A program made the position numbers and the translations under genes. A stretch of 35,623 nucleotides of DNA from an uncultured Pelagibacteraceae bacterium. GTDB lineage: Bacteria > Pseudomonadota > Alphaproteobacteria > Pelagibacterales > Pelagibacteraceae. The stretch lies in the NCBI GenBank assembly GCA_902578255.1, contig CACHCH010000012.1, positions 1 through 35,623 on the forward strand. Direction: 5' to 3'. This document shows, one piece after another, positions 1-7,927 of this stretch. The stretch's first letter is position 1, and each line of letters opens with the position of its first letter. The notes beneath the pieces are model-generated. The model did not search any database and had not been told where the DNA came from. It saw only the letters and a list, made by a program, of their open reading frames with translations.

Positions 1-468
1 TTTAATTTAGTTACAATTGAATATTCAGAAAATAATATACAAAAAACTACCACTAAGTTAATTGAAATAATAAATGAAAAGGATCCAACTTATTCTCCTT
101 TATCACTTTATTTTATAATTGATAATGAACTTATTTCAGATCAACAACAGATAAATGAGTTATTTGACATTTTGATTGACCAAATATCTTTAGATGATGA
201 AATCAAAAACTTAGTCATTTACAAAAAAGCTCTTTTTAATGCTGATCAATCATCAGAGGGTGATTTGTTAAATTTACTAAATCCATTAATTAACTCAAAA
301 AGTGTTTGGAAATCACATGCTTTATACCTAATGGCGGAGTATTTTTATGCTAAGGATCAAAATCAGAAGGCAAAAGAGTTTTTCAATCAAATAATCGGTT
401 TAGAAAACCCCAATCCAGATATAAGGTTACAAGCAGACAAAAGATTGAACAGAGATTTGAGTGAATAG
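1..468 (+). CDS. TPR-like (YfgM-type) protein, 5' truncated
   Basis: The reading frame is open from the first base of the window to a TAG at 466-468, so this is the C-terminal ~155 residues of a protein that starts outside the window. A TTG at 172 is in frame but is not needed as a start. The visible part is helical and charged, and its last ~70 residues (for example LYLMAEYFYAKDQNQKAKEFF) look like a tetratricopeptide helix pair. In many proteobacteria a YfgM-type TPR protein sits directly upstream of bamB, as here, and is thought to be an inner-membrane-anchored ancillary factor of envelope protein biogenesis; its membrane anchor would lie in the missing N-terminus. The stop overlaps the start of the next gene by 8 bp, which suggests translational coupling. 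The assignment rests mainly on position and helical character. Confidence 0.6.
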   Translation, partial: FNLVTIEYSENNIQKTTTKLIEIINEKDPTYSPLSLYFIIDNELISDQQQINELFDILIDQISLDDEIKNLVIYKKALFNADQSSEGDLLNLLNPLINSKSVWKSHALYLMAEYFYAKDQNQKAKEFFNQIIGLENPNPDIRLQADKRLNRDLSE

Positions 469-1759
469 ATTAGTTATCTTATTAATAGCGCTTATTTTCA
501 TAAACAATTGTTCATTAAACGAAAATTCAAGAATATGGAAAGATAAAGAGAAAGAACTATCTGCTCAATCAAAATTAAAAAAAGTATTTGCAGAAGACAA
601 GATCGAAGTTCAAGAGTTTAATCAAGAGTTAAATCTAGATTTATCAGCAATAAAAACAAACAATAAATTCATCGATAATCAAAATAATTTTGGCTCGCAA
701 AAATACAAAGGAGAACTAGACAAAATTGGAAGTTATAAATTTTCTAAGCTAGAGGAATTAAATCAAATCAATTTTAAACCTCTATTTTTTGGAAATGAAA
801 TTATATTTTTTGATAAAAAAGGATCAATCTTAAAGTATGATAAAAACCAAAAAGTCATATGGAAAAAAAATCATTATTCCAAAGCTGAAAAAAAATTATA
901 TCCAAAGTTAAATTTCATTTTACATGAAGAAACTATTTTGATTAGTGACAGCATAGCAAAATACTACTCTATAAACAGTAATACTGGTGAATTGAATTGG
1001 TCTAAAAATAATACCTATCCTTTTAATTCAGAAATAAAAAAACATAAAAATAAATTTTTTGTTATCGATTATAAAAATACCCTGAGGTGTTATAAAATAT
1101 ATGATGGATCAGAATGCTGGAACTTACAAACAGATGATTCTTTTACCATATCAAACTCAAAGTATTCATTAATTATAATCGGTGATATGATAGTTTTTAG
1201 TAATTCAATTGGTGACATAACAGCAGTTAATGTTGATAGTGGTCTGATTATTTGGCAATTACCAACTCAAAGTAGCAGTATTATCAATGAAACATATAAT
1301 TTCAAAACTTCACAACTTGTTTCTGATGGTAATTCTATTTTTATTTCAAATAATAAAAATGAATTTTATTCAATTGACGTAAAAACAGGCACCACAAACT
1401 GGATAAACGATATTAATTCCAATATTACTCCAGTGATAACCGGAAATTTAATATTCACAGTTTCAAATGAAGGTTATTTGTATGTAATAGAAAAGGATAG
1501 GGGAAATATAATCAGAATGACTGATCTTTTCAAAATTTACAAACAAAAAAAAAGAAAAAATACTTACCCAATAGGATTTGCAATAGGTAACAAAAATTTA
1601 TATTTAACAAATTCTGATGGTAAAATGATTGTGGTAGATTTACAAAATAGTAACATTCTAAAAGTTGAAAAGGTTTCTTCTAACCTTGTTTCAAGGCCAT
1701 TTATTTTTAATAATAATTTATTTTTAGTTAAGAATGGAAGTATTATTCAGTATAATTAA
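461..1759 (+). CDS. bamB: BamB-like PQQ-type beta-propeller lipoprotein
   Basis: The 432-aa product begins at a GTG and has a hydrophobic N-terminal segment ending in INNC, so Cys17 is the probable lipidated residue (the lipobox is non-canonical, as N occupies -1). The rest has several repeats ending in a Trp strand (SGLIIWQL, TGTTNWI, TGELNWS, DGSECWN), the signature of PQQ-like beta-propeller blades. Such lipoproteins act as BamB, a scaffold of the outer-membrane beta-barrel assembly machine. An Asn/Lys-rich linker of ~80 residues separates the lipid anchor from the propeller. The gene follows a YfgM-like TPR protein, the usual neighbour of bamB. Sequence divergence means another periplasmic propeller role cannot be excluded. 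Confidence 0.75.
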   Translation: MNRLVILLIALIFINNCSLNENSRIWKDKEKELSAQSKLKKVFAEDKIEVQEFNQELNLDLSAIKTNNKFIDNQNNFGSQKYKGELDKIGSYKFSKLEELNQINFKPLFFGNEIIFFDKKGSILKYDKNQKVIWKKNHYSKAEKKLYPKLNFILHEETILISDSIAKYYSINSNTGELNWSKNNTYPFNSEIKKHKNKFFVIDYKNTLRCYKIYDGSECWNLQTDDSFTISNSKYSLIIIGDMIVFSNSIGDITAVNVDSGLIIWQLPTQSSSIINETYNFKTSQLVSDGNSIFISNNKNEFYSIDVKTGTTNWINDINSNITPVITGNLIFTVSNEGYLYVIEKDRGNIIRMTDLFKIYKQKKRKNTYPIGFAIGNKNLYLTNSDGKMIVVDLQNSNILKVEKVSSNLVSRPFIFNNNLFLVKNGSIIQYN

Positions 1760-1761
1760 CT

Positions 1762-2190
1762 ATGATCTTAAAATTTTTAGATAAGATCGGCAGAAAAAAA
1801 GTTGTATTAGATAGAGGGCCTTCTCATCCAAAATTCAGTGAAGCAAAGCCCTGGATGAACCGCTATTATGTTTTAATGAGACACAGACCAAAGTGGTTTC
1901 CATTCAATATATTAATACATGAGATGCTAGCTGATGATCACGGTGATGGTGTGCACAACCATACATTTCCCTATATAACAATTGTTTTGAGGGGTGGTTA
2001 TTGGGAAACATTAAGTACAGGGAAATTTTGGAGACCTCCTGGTTATATTGGTTTTAGGTCAGCAAATAATCTACATAGAGTAGATCTTAAGCCAGGCACA
2101 AGACCATTAACTATATTTATCTCAGGCCCATTTGGATTACGCAAGGGACCAAGATCAGAATATGGTATTGATTTTAAAACAAAAAAATGA
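1762..2190 (+). CDS. Small cupin-domain protein, function unknown
   Basis: This 142-aa soluble protein has the core of a single-domain cupin. It contains HNH at residues 65-67, Glu82 in YWE at the position of the third metal ligand of motif 1, and His105 in NNLHRV as the probable motif-2 histidine. A metal site of three His and one Glu is therefore plausible. PPGYIGFRS lies between the motifs, as in sugar or small-molecule binding cupins. No substrate can be inferred from the sequence. It starts 2 bp after the bamB-like gene and its stop overlaps the zapE start (ATGA), so it is probably co-transcribed with both. Confidence 0.6.
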   Translation: MILKFLDKIGRKKVVLDRGPSHPKFSEAKPWMNRYYVLMRHRPKWFPFNILIHEMLADDHGDGVHNHTFPYITIVLRGGYWETLSTGKFWRPPGYIGFRSANNLHRVDLKPGTRPLTIFISGPFGLRKGPRSEYGIDFKTKK

Positions 2191-3257
2191 ACTTAGATAA
2201 TCTTTTTCAAAATTTTTGTATAAAAAATAATTTAGAAATAAACACTTATCAATTAGCAATTATTGATCAACTTAAAAGTTTTTATAAATTAAATTTTAAT
2301 CAATCAATTTTTAATAAACTCTTTTTTAAAAGAAATATAAAACAAGCCTTTTATTTACATGGTGGGGTCGGTGTTGGAAAGACTATGATATTAAATTTTT
2401 TTTTTGATTTAGTAGAGGATAAAAAATTAAGACGACACTTCAATGAGTTTATGTTGAACTTTCATGATTTTGCGCATGAGAGAAAAGAAAAAAATGAGGA
2501 AAATATAATCAATCAATTTGTAAAAGACTTAAAATCCAAAACAAAATTAATTTATTTTGATGAGTTTCAAGTAACAAATATAGTCGATGCAATGATTTTA
2601 GGAAAGTTATTTGAACAAATTTTTAAAGAAAATATTAAAATTATTTTAACCTCAAATACAAAAATTTCTGAACTTTATAAAGATGGTCTCCAAAGAGATC
2701 AGTTCAAGCCTTTTATTAAAATTATGAAGGAACAATCAAATGAGTTTGAACTTAAGATAGAAGATGATTATAGAAAGTCTGGTGAAAACCAAAAACAAAG
2801 ATATTTTTATCCTCTTAACCAAGAAACAAATTTTAAAATAAATAAATTTTTTAGAACTATCACAAAAGATAAAAATTACTTTTCCAAAACTGTTAATGTC
2901 AAAGGAAGAGAATTTAAGATAGAAAATTTTTATGAAGGGGTGGCTAGATTTAATTTTGATGATTTATGTAACCAAAATCTTGGTGCAGAGGATTATTTAG
3001 AGATAATTAAAAAATGTAAATTTATTACTCTTGATAATATTCCACAATTTAATGATGTTAATTCTAATCAACAACAGCGATTTATAAATTTAATTGATAT
3101 CATATATGATAAAAATATTCCTCTAGCAGTAACCGCCAATCAAAATATAGATCAGTTTACTTCTTCTAGATTATTAGAAAAACCATTTAAAAGAACTATC
3201 AGTCGATTATATGAATTAACTTCTATGGAAAAAAATAATGAAGCAAGAATTCTTTAA
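2187..3257 (+). CDS. zapE: AFG1/ZapE-family ATPase
   Basis: The 356-aa product is a single-domain P-loop ATPase of the AFG1/ZapE family. Walker A is GGVGVGKT at residues 59-66 and Walker B is LIYFDEF at about 121-127, followed by the family-typical QVTNIVDAMILGKLF helix and the sensor-like ILTSNT. ZapE in E. coli is associated with Z-ring stability at late division and under low oxygen; its mitochondrial relative Afg1 participates in protein quality control. Length is typical of the bacterial family. The start ATG overlaps the cupin stop by 4 bp, and the 3' end overlaps the next gene by 20 bp. Confidence 0.85.
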   Translation: MNLDNLFQNFCIKNNLEINTYQLAIIDQLKSFYKLNFNQSIFNKLFFKRNIKQAFYLHGGVGVGKTMILNFFFDLVEDKKLRRHFNEFMLNFHDFAHERKEKNEENIINQFVKDLKSKTKLIYFDEFQVTNIVDAMILGKLFEQIFKENIKIILTSNTKISELYKDGLQRDQFKPFIKIMKEQSNEFELKIEDDYRKSGENQKQRYFYPLNQETNFKINKFFRTITKDKNYFSKTVNVKGREFKIENFYEGVARFNFDDLCNQNLGAEDYLEIIKKCKFITLDNIPQFNDVNSNQQQRFINLIDIIYDKNIPLAVTANQNIDQFTSSRLLEKPFKRTISRLYELTSMEKNNEARIL

Positions 3258-3657
3258 CCTTAAAATAAGTACTGCCGGTCAAAGGTTGTATGAATTCACT
3301 GATCAGACAATTCAGTGGATTAAAAAAAATAATTTTAAAAATGGTATAATTAATTTAAGTATTCAACACACCAGCGCATCTTTAATTGTTCAAGAAAATG
3401 CTGATCCAGATGTTCAAACAGATTTAATAAATTATTTTGATAAATTGGTACCTATGAATAACAAATTTTATGTACATACTACTGAGGGTAAAGATGACAT
3501 GCCGGCGCATATAAAATCCTCATTAACTAATAATCAAATCTCTCTAAGTATCAAAGACAGAAAATTGTTACTTGGAACTTGGCAGGGTTTATATTTGTTT
3601 GAACATCGTTTAGAGCAACAAAATAGAACAATTATTCATCATTTTATTGGTAGCTAG
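3238..3657 (+). CDS. yjbQ: YjbQ / UPF0047 family protein
   Basis: The 139-aa product matches the YjbQ (UPF0047) family over its whole length, with conserved segments IQHTSASLIVQENADP, DMPAHIKSSL and GTWQGLYLFEHR. Family members form compact trimers with conserved His residues, and the E. coli protein has weak secondary thiamine-phosphate synthase activity; the physiological role is unsettled. It overlaps the zapE 3' end by 20 bp in another frame, so translation is probably coupled. Its stop overlaps the stop of the convergent SMR gene by 4 bp, leaving no room for a terminator between them. Confidence 0.85.
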   Translation: MKQEFFNLKISTAGQRLYEFTDQTIQWIKKNNFKNGIINLSIQHTSASLIVQENADPDVQTDLINYFDKLVPMNNKFYVHTTEGKDDMPAHIKSSLTNNQISLSIKDRKLLLGTWQGLYLFEHRLEQQNRTIIHHFIGS

Positions 3658-3989
3658 TTAGCCTTTGCAACTGTGTTAAGTAATACAACACCAATTACGA
3701 TAAAAAAAATTCCTAAAACTCCGTAAATATTTGGAACCTGATTATATTTAAAAATACTAAATAGAGTTACACCAGTAATGGTCATACCCCCATAAGTGGC
3801 ATAAGTGAAACCCACAGGTAGTATATTCATCGTTTTGGATAGACAAAAAATACATGATATAATTGTAATAATGCAAAAAATTGTGGGTATAATATTTGAA
3901 AAATTATCAGTGGTTTTAAGATATCCACTTGAAAGTACTCCAAAGATTATAGCTAAAAATAAATAAATATAGCCACTAATTATATTCAT
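3654..3989 (-). CDS. SMR-like four-helix membrane protein lacking the key Glu
   Basis: The 111-aa product has four hydrophobic segments and the length of small multidrug resistance (EmrE/SugE-type) transporters. The N-terminus YIYLFLAIIF aligns with YIYLGGAILA of EmrE, and GFTYATYGG aligns with GIAYAIWSG. At the position of the essential TM1 Glu14 of EmrE there is Gly17 (FGVLSSGYLK), and the TM3 Trp63 position is Tyr. Since Glu14 binds both protons and cationic substrate, a classical drug/proton antiport mechanism is unlikely. It lies 21 bp downstream of the photolyase on the same strand, as the last gene of the long minus-strand run. Confidence 0.65.
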   Translation of the reverse strand: MNIISGYIYLFLAIIFGVLSSGYLKTTDNFSNIIPTIFCIITIISCIFCLSKTMNILPVGFTYATYGGMTITGVTLFSIFKYNQVPNIYGVLGIFFIVIGVVLLNTVAKAN

Positions 3990-4010
3990 GAATTATATTA
4001 GACTATATTT

Positions 4011-5429
4011 TTATCTTTTTAAAGATTGGAAGGCTTCTAATGCAGAGGCTCTTGCTTTCTCATGTATCACAATTGGTTTAGGATAATCTTTGCCTATTAT
4101 AGTCTTTATAGCTTCTTGGTATTTACCCTCCATTTCCCATGGTTTATGAATGAATTTATTAGGTACTTTGCTTAATTCAGGAACCCATTTTTTCACATAT
4201 ACACCTTCTTTATCAAATTTTTCACCCTGTAAAATTGGATTAAATATTCTGAAATAAGGAGCAGCATCTGCTCCACAACCAGCAACCCATTGCCATTGGG
4301 CTAAGTTATTTGCTTTATTAAAGTCTAATAAACAATTTCTAAAATGTTTTTCACCCTCAGTCCAATTAATTCTCAAATGCTTAACCAAAAAAGAACCAAC
4401 TACCATTCTAATTCTGTTATGCATCCATCCTGTTTCGTATAATTCCCTCATTCCAGCATCTACAATAGGATAGCCTGTCATTCCTGATTTCCATGCTTTT
4501 AGGAACTTTTCGTTTTTTACCCATGGAAAATGATCAAATTCTTTTCGATAATTACCTTTTAAAAATTCTGGAAAATAATTTATTAAGCTATGTGAAAATT
4601 CACGCCAACCTAATTCATTGATATATTTTCTGTAACCAATTCCTTTTGATTTAATTTCATTGCATTTTTGCCAAATCGTACTAACGTGAATTTGACCATG
4701 TTTAATATATGGTGATAATTTTGAAGTACCTGCAACTGATGGATAGTCTCTTGCTGTTCCATAATGTTGAATTTTTTTTTCAATTAAATTATTAAGAACT
4801 TTTTTTGATTCATTTTCTGAAACTTTCCAGTACTCTTCAAATTTTTTATACCACTTCTTTTTAGGCAAAATATCTTTAGGCTCAATACAATTCTTGAAAA
4901 CTGTTATTGACTTTGTCTTTTTTTTTACAATATAATTTTTAGTTGGAGGTAAGCTTAAATATTTTTGTTCAGCATTTCTCCAAAATGGACTAAATACTTT
5001 GAAGGGTGTTCCATCGTTTTTAGTTACTTCTTGAAATTCGTTTAAAATATTTCCTTTAAAATATTTAAATTGAACTTCATTTTTTAAAAAAGCGTCTCTA
5101 ATTTTTTTACCTTTAGTAATTACATCTGGTTCGTATATTTTATTCCAATAAACCGAAATATTATCTTTTTTTTTTATCTTTGATAACACCTCCAGCTCAT
5201 CACCCTCTAATATTTGAAGATTAATTTTGTATTTAGATAATTGTAACTTAAATTCCTCTAAAGATTTATAAAGCCACCATTTTTGTGCTTCTCGTTTTTT
5301 ATCAAAATCAGCTTTGTTATAAATATATAATCCAATAACATTATCGTGATTTTTACTAGCAAAAGAAAGTGCTGGATTATGTTCTATTCTAAAATCTTCC
5401 CTGATCCAAAATATTGCAATTTTTGTCAT
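4011..5429 (-). CDS. phr: Deoxyribodipyrimidine photolyase (cryptochrome/photolyase family)
   Basis: I place the start at the ATG at 5429, 7 bp after the upstream stop and ~12 bp after an AAAGGAAG Shine-Dalgarno-like sequence; the open frame reaches back to 5486 but that part overlaps the upstream gene. The 472-aa product has an N-terminal antenna-chromophore domain (WIREDFRIEHNPAL) and a C-terminal FAD-binding domain with YPSVAGTSKLSPYIKHG, LGWREFSHSL, WMHNRIRMVVGSFL and ANNLAQWQWVAGCGADAAPY, all typical of CPD photolyases. It would repair UV-induced cyclobutane dimers using blue light, which fits a surface-ocean bacterium. Its place behind amine genes is probably operon packing rather than a functional link. 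Confidence 0.9.
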   Translation of the reverse strand: MTKIAIFWIREDFRIEHNPALSFASKNHDNVIGLYIYNKADFDKKREAQKWWLYKSLEEFKLQLSKYKINLQILEGDELEVLSKIKKKDNISVYWNKIYEPDVITKGKKIRDAFLKNEVQFKYFKGNILNEFQEVTKNDGTPFKVFSPFWRNAEQKYLSLPPTKNYIVKKKTKSITVFKNCIEPKDILPKKKWYKKFEEYWKVSENESKKVLNNLIEKKIQHYGTARDYPSVAGTSKLSPYIKHGQIHVSTIWQKCNEIKSKGIGYRKYINELGWREFSHSLINYFPEFLKGNYRKEFDHFPWVKNEKFLKAWKSGMTGYPIVDAGMRELYETGWMHNRIRMVVGSFLVKHLRINWTEGEKHFRNCLLDFNKANNLAQWQWVAGCGADAAPYFRIFNPILQGEKFDKEGVYVKKWVPELSKVPNKFIHKPWEMEGKYQEAIKTIIGKDYPKPIVIHEKARASALEAFQSLKR

Positions 5430-5436
5430 GTGAGTC

Positions 5437-6570
5437 TTATTTTCTTCCTTTAGATAGCAGTTGTTTGTAAAGTTTAACATCTGCATTACCTTCGCATCCT
5501 ATTACTAAAACATTAGATTTTTCGTTAAGTGCAATAAGTTTTTTAGTCTTATAATTATTACAAACACCAATTAGGCTTATAATTCCAGGTGTGGAGCATT
5601 CTCCACCAATTATTGAATTCGTGCTAAGCTTTTTATCTTTTAACATAGCTACAGTTTTGGCAACATATCGATCACTTACAGATACACAACAATTGCTTGC
5701 TTTTTTTAATACTTGCCAAGGAATATATGACATTTCATTACATGACATTCCACCCATCATACTCTCTTTTTTAATCTTAATTTTTTTAAGTCTATTATTT
5801 TTGATGCTCTGAAGTACACAATCAGCTCTATCAGGCTCAACAATTATAATTTTTGGAATTCTTTTAAAATATTTAGCAACACCAGCGACAACACCGGCAG
5901 CCATTCCTCCTACACCAGCTTGTAAAAAAATATGGGTTATATATTGATTAGTTTGTTTAGATATTTCTCTTATCATAATTGAATATCCTGCCATTGTAAG
6001 TTGAGGGACTAATTTGTAATCTCTTGTTGCAACATCTTGTACAATTTTCCAATTATTTTTTTTCGATAACTTTTTACATTCATTAAGCGATTTTTCATAA
6101 TCTCCTTTAACTCTTATAACATCAGCTCCAAATTTTTTAATTTCTTTAACTCTCGAATTACTTACGTATTGACTAACAAAAATTTTACATCTTAAACCTA
6201 ATCTTTTTGCGCCCCATGCAACAGATCTTCCATGATTCCCGGCTGTAGCTGAAGAAATAATTATATTTTTTTTTTCTTTAGATATACTTTCAACAGCATA
6301 TGCTCCTCCTAATGCCTTAAAGGATTTTAAATGAAATCTTTTGGACTCATCTTTGTAAAATATTTTGTTAATATTTAAATGTTTTTCTAATTTATCAAGT
6401 GATAAGAGAGGAGTAGTATTATAGTTTTTCCAGCTTGAAATTGTTTTGAAAGCATTTATCAAAAGTTTAGAAGAGATATTTTGTAACACAAGTCTTCTAC
6501 TGAACATAAAGTTTTTATTTAATAAAAACTTTGTAAATTTCCAATTTTGGATTATGTGTAGATTTTTCAC
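5437..6570 (-). CDS. PLP-dependent lyase, diaminopropionate ammonia-lyase-like
   Basis: The 377-aa fold-type II PLP enzyme begins at a GTG one base after the preceding stop. It has the Schiff-base lysine Lys85 in SFKALGGAYA after DESKRF, the phosphate-binding TAGNHGRSVAWGA, and LQAGVGGMAAGV. DESKRF, GNHGR..AW, VQD and LQAGVG.MA are features of diaminopropionate ammonia-lyase (YgeX). However, the TDGNHG Asp of that enzyme is Ala110 here, as in threonine dehydratases, while the second catalytic Asp is kept (Asp179 in VQD). The ~18 residues between Lys85 and this motif are also missing. Substrate is uncertain: 2,3-diaminopropionate, an N-methylated analogue, or a hydroxy amino acid. Immediate linkage to the GmaS-type gene suggests a role in amine nitrogen supply. 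Confidence 0.7.
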   Translation of the reverse strand: MKNLHIIQNWKFTKFLLNKNFMFSRRLVLQNISSKLLINAFKTISSWKNYNTTPLLSLDKLEKHLNINKIFYKDESKRFHLKSFKALGGAYAVESISKEKKNIIISSATAGNHGRSVAWGAKRLGLRCKIFVSQYVSNSRVKEIKKFGADVIRVKGDYEKSLNECKKLSKKNNWKIVQDVATRDYKLVPQLTMAGYSIMIREISKQTNQYITHIFLQAGVGGMAAGVVAGVAKYFKRIPKIIIVEPDRADCVLQSIKNNRLKKIKIKKESMMGGMSCNEMSYIPWQVLKKASNCCVSVSDRYVAKTVAMLKDKKLSTNSIIGGECSTPGIISLIGVCNNYKTKKLIALNEKSNVLVIGCEGNADVKLYKQLLSKGRK

Positions 6571-6571
6571 T

Positions 6572-7897
6572 TTAGCAGTCTAAAGTATTATTTTTCTCCC
6601 AAATTGTTACTGGTCTCTTTTTATTAAAAGTTTCTTTTTTTTTAAAATCTTTAATTTCAGAATTTTTTAATTTAACGTAACTTTTAATGACGTCTTTGCC
6701 AAAAGCATTATTTAACGATTTGCTATTTTCTAGAAGCTTGAGTGCTTGTCCAATATCATTTGGAAGTTTTTTTAGTTTAGAATATTTTTTATAGTCAGTA
6801 TACATATTACAGTGTAATGGTTTTCCTGGATTTAATTTCTTGTTTATACCTTCAAGTCCGGCAGCAATAATACCAGCTTGTAGCAAATAAGGATTTGCAG
6901 AGCCATCCATTAGTCTAAGTTCAAATCTTCCTGGATCGGGTATTCTAATCATGTGAGTTCTGTTATTTCCGGTATATGAAATACTACTTGGAGACCATGT
7001 TGCACCAGATTTTGTTGGAGGAGCATTGATTCTTCTGTAGCTATTGATCGTCGGGTTGAAAAAAGCTGAAAGAGCTTGGGCATTATTTATAACCCCACCC
7101 AAAAAATTGTAAGCAAGTTTGCTTAATCCTAGATTGTCTTTTTTATCTAAGAATTTATTAATTTTTCTGTTCCAAACCGAAACATGCGCATGACAACCAT
7201 TACCTGTTAAATTGTGAAAAGGTTTTGGCATAAAAGTAGCCCTTAAACCGTGCTTTTCAGCTAAACTTTTCACCATAAACTTAAAAAATACGTGTCTATC
7301 AGCTGTAATTAAACTATCCGAGTAATCCCAATTCATCTCAAATTGACCATTCGCATCCTCGTGATCATTTTGATATGGTTTCCATCCTAGTTCGATCATA
7401 CTGTCACAAATTTCTTTAATTAGATCATACCGTCTCATAAGAGCAGATTGATCATAACAAGGTTTTGATTGAATATCTCTTGAATCTGCAATTTTGGAAC
7501 CATCTTCAGAAATTAAAAAATATTCACATTCAACACCTGATTTCATTTGAAGTTTTTTTTGAGACAGTTTCTTAATCTGCTCTTTCAACATTACTCTTGG
7601 TGAAGCTTTGACTGTATTACCATCCATGTACAAATCTGAAGCCAACCAACCTATTTCCTTATTCCAAGGTAATTGTATTAAACTGTTCGGATCAGGTACA
7701 CCAAACATATCACTATCTGCTGGTGTCATATCAAGCCAAGCTGCAAACCCAGCAAATCCAGCACCATTTTTTTGCATTTCTGATATTGCTTGAGCTGGTA
7801 CTAATTTAGATCTTAAAACACCAAAGAGATCAACAAAACTAATTAAAAAATATTTAATTTTTTTTTGTCTTGCAATTTGAGATAAATTTTTTGGCAT
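6572..7897 (-). CDS. gmaS: Gamma-glutamylmethylamide synthetase / type III glutamine synthetase
   Basis: The 441-aa product is a glutamine synthetase-superfamily enzyme of the GlnT/GmaS branch. It has FVDLFGVLRSKLVPAQAI at the N-terminus, ECEYFL and NDHEDANGQFEMNWDYSD for metal and glutamate binding, GNGCHAHVSVW for the ATP site and RFELRLMDGSANPYLLQA near the C-terminus. GmaS ligates methylamine to glutamate with ATP, giving gamma-glutamylmethylamide; GlnT makes glutamine. Sequence alone does not separate them with certainty. The genes just upstream encode all three N-methylglutamate synthase-type subunits and a matching dehydrogenase lies elsewhere in the window, so I favour GmaS. It is 30 bp after mgsC. 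Confidence 0.8.
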   Translation of the reverse strand: MPKNLSQIARQKKIKYFLISFVDLFGVLRSKLVPAQAISEMQKNGAGFAGFAAWLDMTPADSDMFGVPDPNSLIQLPWNKEIGWLASDLYMDGNTVKASPRVMLKEQIKKLSQKKLQMKSGVECEYFLISEDGSKIADSRDIQSKPCYDQSALMRRYDLIKEICDSMIELGWKPYQNDHEDANGQFEMNWDYSDSLITADRHVFFKFMVKSLAEKHGLRATFMPKPFHNLTGNGCHAHVSVWNRKINKFLDKKDNLGLSKLAYNFLGGVINNAQALSAFFNPTINSYRRINAPPTKSGATWSPSSISYTGNNRTHMIRIPDPGRFELRLMDGSANPYLLQAGIIAAGLEGINKKLNPGKPLHCNMYTDYKKYSKLKKLPNDIGQALKLLENSKSLNNAFGKDVIKSYVKLKNSEIKDFKKKETFNKKRPVTIWEKNNTLDC

Positions 7898-7927
7898 CCT
7901 TTATCTTATGTATTTAAATGATTTCTA

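Noticed and set aside
5430..5486. N-terminal 19-residue extension of the photolyase
   Set aside because: It overlaps the upstream lyase gene; the internal ATG at 5429 has a proper Shine-Dalgarno sequence and begins exactly where the photolyase fold begins.
5591..5812. Plus-strand 73-codon frame opposite the PLP lyase
   Set aside because: Antisense shadow of a well-conserved enzyme gene; no RBS or recognisable domain.
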